Assembly: GCA_037039925.1 (NCBI GenBank)
Contig: JAXRKP010001132.1
Coordinates: 88,501 to 152,500, forward strand
Length of the DNA stretch: 64,000 nt
Direction: 5' to 3'
Origin: Doris montereyensis
Taxonomy: Eukaryota; Mollusca; Gastropoda; Nudibranchia; Dorididae
Every line of letters begins with the position of its first letter. Within the stretch, counting starts at the first letter, position 1. Made by a program: the position numbers and the translations under genes. Of the stretch, positions 55,386 to 64,000 are shown piece after piece. The notes below the pieces were generated by a model. It did no database searches. It was given only the letters and a program-made list of their open reading frames with translations, and had not been told where the DNA came from.

Positions 55386-58300
55386 ATGGCTTCAGATAAA
55401 GATGAAACTGAAATTGTTCAAAGTGACCTGTCGGTTTACGAGAGTGAAGATGAATTGTTGGAAAAGTTTAAAAAAGAAAGGAAAGAATTACAAGGTGAGT
55501 AAATTAACTAGAAGAATCCAGACTCAAGATCTGCTTACTCAACTCTTACTACTGCTAAACGCCTAATAATAAGTCTAAAGATTTGAATTTAATTAAAATT
55601 TAGATTAGATCTATAAGATTTAGATCTAGAACAGTGTTTCTCTCTATCTGATGCGGCAGACCAGCATTTTGTTTCAATGAGCCACGGACTGATGAGTTAA
55701 TCAAGCATAGTATATACATAGTAAAAACATGGCCAGATTCTTGATCTCCACTTACCAGCAGACAATGGCTCGCGTACTGGTGACAATATGCGTACCACAC
55801 TTTCAGTAGCACTGATCTAGAATTTAGATACAAACATAAGAAGTTGCGGGAGAAGATTTCCTGACTTTGTGGGAGTGGGAGCAGTAAATGAATTTGGCTC
55901 TCTTTGAACCCAAGGACGGGACAGTGAATAGAGGGATCTCCTCTCACTACTCTCAGCCTGTACCTATAGACTTTTGTAGACTCCCTGGTTGCAGCCTGCA
56001 GCTGCCTTCGTCCTCATTTGCTACAATTATGCAGATGCCTGCCAGCCCTAAATGGTCGGAATCTTAAGTGGTATACTCTATGCATACTAGGTTGATTGAG
56101 CTTTGGCATTCATATTGGGGTGTTCTTTGATTCAGTAAAGTTCTTGATAAGGGCTTTTTTTCTTTTTTTTATATAAAACTATTTTACGTATATGGACTCA
56201 AAATTAAATCTAGTTTTGATTATAAGCTTGCCTGGGCTACAACACTTCCGACAGCTTTCGACAGGGGGTCCATTATAATGATTTTGGATCATTGTGATCT
56301 TGATCAAGCCAGAGATCATTTGTAACCGACATTATGTAGTTGTGTACTATGCCTAGCAGGCAAGACGTGTATCGTGTGCTGTGTTGTTTTTCATTTTTAC
56401 CAGTGGATTTATCTTATTTCTCCTTCGGATTTTTATACCATTATATTTGTGAATGTGTTGTGTATATCTTAAAATACTTTTTAACGATTTTAATCAAATA
56501 AATTTTACAATATTTCAAATTTTAAATGGATCATATTCAATTCAACGGCTTTTTAATGGCATTTTATTTGGTGACAATTGTTTACTGTTTACACTTTAAT
56601 ACATTTTTCTGGAACGGCCTGAGGCGATGTCATCGCGGTGGCAAGCGTAAACGTCATTTAATCAAAACCATCACCGGTCGAAGACCAGTCATTCACACTC
56701 GCAACGACCACCACCCACCTCGAAATCTAATCACCATCGAAACACAACACGCGACGAACACACAGGCAATAGGAAATGAGCTGTCAGATTTTCATTCACA
56801 CAGAAAAAACAAAAAAACAACGGAAATCAACAACACTCTGACCAGTCAGGCAAAAGGATAACAAAACAAAAAGGAACTTTCAAAAGATCTCACTATAATA
56901 AATTTGAACTGTCGTAGTCTTATTAGCCAAGACAAACAATTGAAACTGGAACAAATGATAGAAACACACTCACCAGATATTATACTAGCGACAGAAACTC
57001 ACCTCAGTAACGATATAGATAGTAAAGCAATATTTAATTCAAATTTTCTAAACCCACCACCATATCGGAAAGACAGGACGCGCGGCGAAGGAGGAGTTTT
57101 GATCGCAGTAAAAAACAATTTAGTCTCAACAGAAAATTGTGCCAACACTGATTGTGAAATAACATGGACTAAAATATCTATGGCACAGGGAGACCTTCAC
57201 GTGGGTTGTTTTTATAGAAAACCATCTAGCGGAGTTGACGTGATGGAACAACTACATGAATCTTTAAGGAAGCTCCATAGCCAAGGAACGCACACCCCAA
57301 ACATTCTTTTAGGCGGCGATTTTAATCTTCCAGACATCATATGGGAAGCACAAGAAGTTAGACCAAATCCTCAATATAGCAGGCACATAAATGAAAAAAT
57401 GATTGAAATTGTCACTGAATTCAACCTGACGCCAAATAACTCACGAACCAACAAGAGGTGAAAACATACTTGATATCATCTTGACAACAAATCCTGACCT
57501 TGTGGAAACAAGTGTTGTCCCTGGTATGAGTGACCACAGCGCAGTTTTATGCAGCGTACAAATGAAAACGAAAATAAAGAAAAAACCTCCTCGATCAATT
57601 TTCCTGTACCCCAAAGGCGACATCAATGCTATTAAAGAAGACCTACGAGATAACTACGAAACATTGAAAGAAATGCAGAGACAAAAACTGTAAATGAAAA
57701 TTGGACAATATTCAAAAGAACTTGTCACACATTCCATGAACATACATATACCCAAGAAAACAATTAGCGGCAAAGCACACTTACCGTGGATAACTAAAAA
57801 GATCAAACGGTTGATAAGACAAAAGCAGAGGAGATATAATGCTGCAAAATACCACAACAAATCAAAGGACTGGCAAAAATATCGAAAAATCAGAACAATA
57901 ATTCATCAGGAATTACGGAAACAACACCTCAAATACATAAACCAACTACTTGAAATTGAGGATGAGAATCCAGACCCTGAAAACGCTCGCATAACCAAAA
58001 GATTCTGGTCTTACATCAAATCAAAGCGTAAAAACATATCAGGAATAAAGCGTCCTTCAACGACCAGACGGCACAGAAACAACAGACTCCAAAGAACAAG
58101 CAAAAATTCTTAACGATCAATATCAAAGTGTGTTCACCGGGAGGACCCAAACTTACCAATCATTGAAAGTAGCGAAATTTCTGAAATCAAACAAATTAGT
58201 ATCACTGTACCAGGGGTTATAAAACAACTTAAACAACTAGACTAGCATAAGGCAACAGGACCAGATGACATCCCCTCTAAAATCCTCAAAGAAACAGCAA

Positions 58301-61300
58301 ATGAGATCGCGCCATATCTTTGCACAATATTCCAACAATCAATCAATACCGGATTCGTGCCAGAAGATTGGAAAACAGCAAACATCACAGCTGTTTATAA
58401 AAAAGGAAGACGTGACATTGCTTGAACTACCGCCCAGTATCCCTAACTTCAATTTCTTGCAAAGTAATGGAGCATATCATAGCACACACGATAATGAACC
58501 ACCTGGAAGAAAACAACGTACTGGTAGACTACCAATATGGATTCCGTAAGCACCATTCCTGTGAAACACAACTTATATCAACACTAGAGTCGATAGCTAA
58601 ATCAATAGATGACAAAAAACAGGTTGACCTACTAATCCTTGATTTTAGTAAGGCTTTTGACACTGTACCCCACCAACGCCTCCTCCAAAAACTAGAGAAT
58701 TATGGAATAAGAAACACCAACGTTATATCCGATAATGAAACAAACAACCAACAGCTCCTGAAGTGGTTTGAAAGTTGGCTCCGTGGTAGGACACAAAGAG
58801 TAATCCTAGAAGGAAAATCAAGCGAACCTTGTCATGTCCTATCTGGAGTCCCCCAGGGCACAGTCCTTGGACCTCTTTGTTTTTTAATATTCATAAATGA
58901 TCTTGGGAAAAATATGTCCCCTGATACAAATCTTAAACTGTTTGCGGACGACAGCCTGTTGTTTCGAGAAATAACAAACAAAGCCAGTGCAGAAAACCTT
59001 CAAAGAGATCTGTCAACCCTTGAAAAATGGACTGAAGAGTGGCATATGAAATTCCATCCATCAAAGTGCTATGTGATGAACGTTACACCAAAACGAAAGC
59101 CAGTCATATATGATTATACCCTCATGAACGAGCATCTGGAACACGTTCAAAGCATACCATATCTGGGAGTCCGTCTCAACAACAAACTCCAATGGGATGA
59201 TCATATAAATGAAATCACATCAAAAGCAAATAGATGCCTTGGGTTTATCCACCGAAACCTGCGTCAATGCCCCATGCAAATTAAATCTCAGGCATACACA
59301 GCACTTGTTAGGCCGACGCTAGAATACGCTAGTGCTGCATGGGATCCACACCACCAATACCAAATTGACCAAATTGAAAAGGTACAGAGACGGGCAGCGC
59401 GAGTTGTAAAAAATGCTGGTCAAGAGAACAAGGATGCGTGACTCAAGCATTACAGGAACTTAACTGGTCTTCTCTGAAACCCGCCGAAAACACTCTCGCC
59501 TCATACATATTTACAAAGCAATAAACACAGACACATCAACCGTGAAAATCCCGACTTATTTTTCTCAACGCAACAATGAATATACTCGCTCAACAAGAAA
59601 TCATCACCAGCAAAAATTCATCAACCCACATACCCGGACCAACATTTACAAACACAGCTTTTTCCCTCAAACCATCTGCGAGTGGAATGCCCTGCCAAAT
59701 AGAGTCATCAACAGCTTATCTGTTGACCAATTTAAACGTGTGCTTGGACGTGAAAATGTGTGAACATGAACTGTGAAGTGTAACACTATATTCGCATTCA
59801 TGGGCAAAATGCCTTTTGCGAATTATCAATTCTGATTCTGATGAATCATCAGACAGACTGCCATATTATATTGCCGTGTATAATTATTTTTTATAGTCCT
59901 ATGGTTTTGAGTCCACCTCCAAGAACATGTATATATTGTCTTGATAGGATGGGTTTTTTTCCATGCACATTAGTTTTATCATATGCTATCTATGGCTTTA
60001 ATCCTTTTCTTCTGTCTTCAGCAAAGCTTATGAAGTTGAAGCACAGTGTGCCAAAAGGAGACAAGAAGAGGAAGAAAGAAATGCAGAGGAAATAGCAAAA
60101 AAGGAAGCCGCTTTGGACGAAAAACATAAGGATGAGATGCAAAAATGGCAGTCTTTAACAAAGGTCAGCCCCTATAACCAATCTTATAATTTAGAAGAGG
60201 GGCTTGGTCCCAAGTATTTATTTTTGACTCTGATTTAAACAGAACCTTACCTGAGGTTAAAAAAAACCCAACAAAACAATTCAGAGAAACACTTTTGAAA
60301 TTTATGTAAAACAGTTCATCACCCTCCTCTCCTCTTTCTTCTTCCTTAATGACAACGGTTCATGCTCTCCCTCTATCACACATACCAGTCACTGTGTTGT
60401 CTAGTTTACCAATTGTTTTTCGACTGAATAGATTCAACAGTCCTGTGTTTCTCCCTATATTGCATTGGTGGGGACTGATTCGTATTGTGATAAAATTCAC
60501 TCATACATGTCCACCAAGCATCCACTAAACATATGTATTTGTGTTGAGGCACCATTTTCTGGGTATTTTACTCAGACGGGCTGTGATCTACATGTATTTG
60601 TTGCACGTATATATATAATGCTATTTAACTCGCTTCAATGTCTCAATCTTTCTGATATATTATTCAGTGCTGCTGTTTGTTGATATATACTTATCTGAAC
60701 ATTTTCAGCTTTCAGTAGATATTTTGTTTTAAAATGAGTGTTACTGAAAAGATTGTAGTTTCTAGAATCATGGAAAAAGAAATGTGAATACTTACAAAAA
60801 CAAAAGCATATCAACAGACTACTACAAAAAGAGTTCCATGACTAGAAGTGGATTTTTGTGTACGTTAAAGAAAAAAACATTGTAAGATGCCTTTCATATT
60901 TTCAGCTTTCTTGTATAAGTGCCATGACCTTTACATCATGAATAATATGTGACTAAAACTTCCTGTTCCGTCACTGGTGGAATGATACACTTCACGATAC
61001 ATGCATCAGTCAATAATGTGCCAAGGTCCGTTTCGATAAAAAAATGAGACAGAGAGATAATTCTAGGGAATAAAAAACGAAATGATGCTTTCTGAAAAAT
61101 GTGAAAATGATATGATGAAAATACATCACGTTCCCTAGCCATTTGAAATTTGGAATTCCCAAAACCAACAGTGCCAAAGTCCGTAGTCTTTGGCAATTTT
61201 CTCTAAATGACCTAATTGTGACTTAGGTACACTATTGAAATGATCCTTCATAATTTTTTATATACTATTTCTTTTATCATGTCCTATTGATGTTCGACAT

Positions 61301-61496
61301 AGTAACGATCAGTTCTTTCTTTTGCCCCGTTTGCTTGTCTCACAGACGGAACAAGAGGATGGAGTTGAGGAGGAGATGGAAATCATCTTACATATTTGAA
61401 TGTCAGTTGAAACAAGATGCAGTCACAGAGGAGGATGAGGTACAGGAAACACCCCAAGCCATCGCCTAGCAAGAAATCCAAGGCCCAAATCATCGG
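55386..61496 (+). CDS. OTUD6B: OTUD6B-like deubiquitinase, 5' part (three exons; OTU domain not in window)
   Basis: OTU-family cysteine protease that removes ubiquitin chains; only the N-terminal coiled-coil part is here. Exons: 55386-55494 (ATG; MASDKDETEIVQSDLSVYES, ends FKKERKELQ), 60022-60163 (AKLMKLKHSVPKGDKKRKKE, then EEIAKKEAALDEKHKDEMQ after a frame break), and 61346-61496 (EDGVEEEME, NHLTYLNVS and SPSKKSKAQ in three frames). Human OTUD6B has KKELQAKIQGMKNAVPKNDKKRRK at the same place, with the exon junction falling inside it. Exon 3 has at least two single-base breaks, one an extra C in CCCC near 61454. Donors are GTGAGT, GTCAGC (weak) and GTGAGT. The catalytic Asp/Cys/His exons are not seen before the window end, so the gene should continue to the right. 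Intron 1 (4.5 kb) carries a hAT-like MITE and a large LINE in the same orientation. Confidence 0.88.
55632..55814. mobile_element. hAT-like MITE with 8-bp target-site duplication
   Basis: 183-bp element starting CAGTGTTTCTC and ending CAGTAGCACTG, whose reverse complement is CAGTGCTACTG, so termini are short imperfect inverted repeats. It is flanked by identical ATCTAGAA at 55624-55631 and 55815-55822. An 8-bp duplication with CAGTG termini is the hAT signature. Non-coding. In OTUD6B intron 1, 137 bp after exon 1. Confidence 0.85.
56450..59845 (+). mobile_element. Non-LTR retrotransposon (CR1/L2-like), nearly full-length, frame-broken
   Basis: LINE inserted in OTUD6B intron 1, same strand as the gene. 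Order: N-terminal ORF 56526-56861; apurinic-type endonuclease from about 56880 (NLNCRSL, DIILATETHLSNDI, GGVLIAVKNN, LLGGDFNLPDI, then GMSDHSAVL near 57530); linker with VNENWTIFKRTCHTFHEH; reverse transcriptase 58422-59441 with NYRPVSLTS, DFSKAFDTVPHQ, SGVPQGTVLGP and the catalytic FADD at 58941-58952; thumb region with LVRPTLEYASAAWDP; C-terminal end CEWNALPNRVINS at about 59675-59710. No RNase H is seen. The 3' end is near 59845 and has ATTCTGATTCTGA, a short tail repeat typical of this group. ORF2 is broken by at least five frame changes (near 57462, 57690, 58060, 58420 and 59440). Clade is judged from motifs only. Confidence 0.9.
56526..56861 (+). CDS. LINE N-terminal ORF (hydrophobic segment plus basic region)
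   Basis: 111-codon ORF directly before the endonuclease of the LINE. It begins with a hydrophobic stretch (residues about 8-28, FLMAFYLVTIVYCLHF) and continues with a strongly basic part (GGKRKRHLIKTITGRRP). It ends at TAA 56859-56861, in the same frame as the endonuclease start, so the two are separated only by this stop and about a dozen codons. Short basic segments before the endonuclease are common in CR1/L2-type elements of invertebrates. It may be the true N-terminus of ORF2 with one nonsense change, or a small ORF1. Confidence 0.5.
   Translation: MDHIQFNGFLMAFYLVTIVYCLHFNTFFWNGLRRCHRGGKRKRHLIKTITGRRPVIHTRNDHHPPRNLITIETQHATNTQAIGNELSDFHSHRKNKKTTEINNTLTSQAKG
60164..61345. other. OTUD6B intron 2, nothing recognised
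   Basis: AT-rich. A minus-strand 86-codon frame (60936-61196) has no similarity that I recognise and no splice context. Confidence 0.5.
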
Positions 61497-61583
61497 GTGA
61501 GTAACCATGTTATCATCACTCCCGGATTCTTTTGTTCTATTAGTCTCTATATTTCACTGTCTGTCTGTCTTTCTCTCTTTTTA

Positions 61584-61865
<282 letters not shown>

Positions 61866-62139
61866 TCCCTCTTCTCAGAATGTTTCATTTCCTTGCTCAG
61901 TCGTTTTGATCCATACTTATACAACACATTTCCAAAATGCATTCATATCTGAATTATTTTTAAGTGAAGGTGCTCTGAAAGACGGCAATTCCGCCCTATG
62001 GTAGCAATGCTTTTCATGTGTACTTATAATTTAAATTGATAAATTAAAATAATTATTTGTTTTCCTACACGGAGCATTGTGCATCCTGAGGCACCAATTT
62101 CTGGCAGGTAGAGTAAGATTCAACGTTAACAATCTACGC

Positions 62140-62350
62140 TACACAAAGACCATTGTAGAGAGAGTTTGTTATCAGCCCCATTTCCTTGCAGTTGAGAGGC
62201 ATGGCTTCGACCATTGTAGAGAGAGTTTGTTATCAGCCCCATTTCCGCCCCATTTCATTACAGTTGAGAGGCATGGCTTAAGACCATTGTAGAGAGAGTT
62301 TGTTATCAACCCCATTTCCGCCCTACTTCATTACAGTTGAGAGCATGGCT
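62140..62350. repeat. Tandem repeat, about 65-bp unit, 3 copies
   Basis: Unit GACCATTGTAGAGAGAGTTT, GTTATCAGCCCCATTTCC, CAGTTGAGAGGCATGGCTT. After OTUD6B exon 3. Confidence 0.9.
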
Positions 62351-62639
62351 TCAACATCTTCACGTCTGGTTTGATTTAAATGCCTTCATATTTGAAATCT
62401 ATTTTTTTTTAAAGAAAAGAGCAAAAAAAAATACCTGTCTTGACAACTTTGACAAGTTATGTGTCTGTTAAAAATCATGTTGCCAGCTAGTTCAGGTGTG
62501 TTGTTAAGGGGGGCTAAAGTTATGTAGACAAAATACTGTTTCCTGAGATAGCGTGCTAGTAGATGGGCCATGCTGTTCCCTCTTGTTTATTTTAGTCTGT
62601 GTGCTCGCAATTTTTTGGAGTTGTGCAAAGTTTGACAAA

Positions 62640-63215
62640 AAAAATCCCAATTTTTGCACTTGTGTGCATGAGAATTAATGTTAGACAAGAACAGTTGGTG
62701 CATGATGATTAATGTTAGACAAGAACAGTTGTTTTTCAATGGTGTGCATGATGATTAATGTTAGACAAGAACAGTTGTTTTCCAATAATGTGCATGAGGA
62801 TTAATGTTAGACAAGAACAGTTGTTTTCCAATGGTGTGCATGAGGATTAATGTTAGACAAGAAAGTTGTTTTTCAAGTTGTTTGTTCAAGTTGTTTTTCA
62901 ATGGTGTGCATGAGGATTAATGTTAGACAGAACAGTTGTTTTTCAATGGTGTGCATGAGGATTAATGTTAGACATGAACAGTTGTTTTTCAATGGTGTGC
63001 ATGAGGATTAATGTTAGACAAGAACAGTTGTTTTTCAATGGTGTGCATAGAATTAATGTTAGACAAGAACAGTTGTTTTTCAATGTTAGTTAGACAAGAA
63101 CAGTTGTTTTTCAATGGTGTGCATAAGAATTAATGTTAGACAGAACAGTTGTTTTTCAATGGTGTGCATAAGAATTAATGTTAGACAAGAACAGTTGTTT
63201 TTCAATGGTGTGCGC
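62640..63215. repeat. Minisatellite, about 50-bp unit, about 11 copies
   Basis: Unit GGTGTGCATGAGGATTAATG, TTAGACAAGAACAGTTGTTT, TTCAAT. Confidence 0.95.
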
Positions 63216-63349
63216 AGGCATTGCTCAACTGTACACACCTTTTCTTGCTGATGTGCACACACCGTAGCCATGACACACACACATTTACACAGCTTACAGG
63301 GAACATTGCATGTTAGTGTCTGTAATTTAAGTACTCCATCCAGAAAAGA

Positions 63350-63462
63350 TTGAGTTTCATTTGTGAAAAAGGTTTGAGTTTCATTTGTGAAAAGATTGAG
63401 TTTCATTGGTGAAAAAGGTTTGAGTTTCATTGGTGAAAAAGATTAAGTTTCATTGGTGAAAA
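63350..63462. repeat. Tandem repeat, about 22-bp unit, 5 copies
   Basis: Unit TTGAGTTTCATTGGTGAAAA AG. Ends 15 bp from the donor of the unrecognised minus-strand exon. Confidence 0.9.
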
Positions 63463-63478
63463 ATATATTCTGACTTAC

Positions 63479-63991
63479 TTCCTCTAGTGCTGCCTTCCAT
63501 TGTTGATACGGTTGGATCCAGTTTGGCTTCGATGTGGTGCAAGATGAAATTGATGTCCATGAAATCATAACTGAGAGTAGGCTTGGTCGTTTTCTCTGAT
63601 CCTGGAGGTTTGTACTTTGAGGGGAAGCACCATGATGGTTGCTGCTGGCAGCCATTTCAAAAATAGCTCTATTCAATGGAGATGACTTTCCTGTTGGTAT
63701 TGTTGTATATTGTGCTGAGTATTGTCCCTTTGACATTTCGCTCACGCCAGATTGATCAGTTATGACGTCCATGTTATTTAAATTTTTGTCTGTCTTATGG
63801 TTCAAGTCTGAAGGCTGCGTTTTTCCCAGAGGCCTCTCTTGCACTCGGGCAGATTGTCTCTCAAGTCACCTGTCTCATCAACGGGATATTCTTGGTCTAA
63901 ACAACCCGAACTTTCCAGGTAGAACGCGTTCACTTGTGCGTTCTCCATGCTCCACCATATTGTCATGTATCGCTGTGTTATCGTCGTGCAT
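63479..63991 (-). CDS. Coding exon of an unrecognised gene, open at the window edge
   Basis: I do not recognise this protein. On the minus strand a candidate ATG lies at 63991-63989 and the region ends at a strong donor (GAA|GTAAGTC, donor GT at 63478-63477). Between them the reading is protein-like in successive frames: MHDDNTAIHDNMVEHGERTS, then SGCLDQEYPVDETGDLRDN, then a 133-codon open frame with PSDLNHKTDKNLNNMDVITD and NRAIFEMAASSNHHG, then SKYKPPGSEKTTKPTLSYDF followed by MDINFILHHIEAKLDPTVS. This is the same multi-frame pattern as in the known genes and suggests three or more indels in one exon. The composition is polar and Ser/Asp-rich, with no signal peptide or membrane segment. It lies antisense to the inferred OTUD6B gene. 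Its next exon to the left was not found. Confidence 0.5.
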
Positions 63992-64000
63992 TGTAGCAGG

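Overview
The window is nuclear DNA of an animal with many introns. It carries four protein-coding genes that I recognise with good confidence, plus part of a fifth that I do not. The rest is introns and intergenic DNA full of tandem repeats, short interspersed elements, non-LTR retrotransposon pieces and small DNA-transposon derivatives. AT-rich introns, heavy minisatellite load, AGATCTAGA-type sequence and the protein divergence would fit a lophotrochozoan, perhaps a gastropod mollusc. That placement is inference; nothing here proves the species.

Layout: 1-5.4 kb is a repeat field. 5.5-27.3 kb on the minus strand is BOP1 (19 exons, ribosome biogenesis, PeBoW complex), whose introns hold several minisatellites, a solo LTR and a foldback element. 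29.9-36.0 kb on the plus strand is SLC7A6OS (Iwr1-type RNA polymerase II import factor). 36-42 kb is intergenic repeats with two pogo-like MITEs and a 30-bp minisatellite. 42.1-54.7 kb on the minus strand is RABGGTA (Rab geranylgeranyl transferase alpha). 55.4 kb to at least 61.5 kb on the plus strand is the 5' part of OTUD6B (OTU deubiquitinase), with a nearly complete CR1/L2-like LINE in intron 1. 63.5-64.0 kb on the minus strand holds a coding exon of an unrecognised gene. The genes are unrelated housekeeping genes and not a pathway cluster; RABGGTA and OTUD6B are divergent, about 650 bp apart.

Two features dominate. First, nearly every second coding exon carries single-base frame breaks, often in homopolymers, while splice sites and protein similarity are intact. 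This looks like uncorrected long-read sequence more than gene death. Second, several minisatellites are visibly copied from functional or mobile sequence: the last codons of RABGGTA, splice acceptors of RABGGTA and apparently SLC7A6OS, and parts of two tRNA-derived SINE families. I found no clear case of an unknown molecular system; the repeat-seeding pattern is the most interesting signal.
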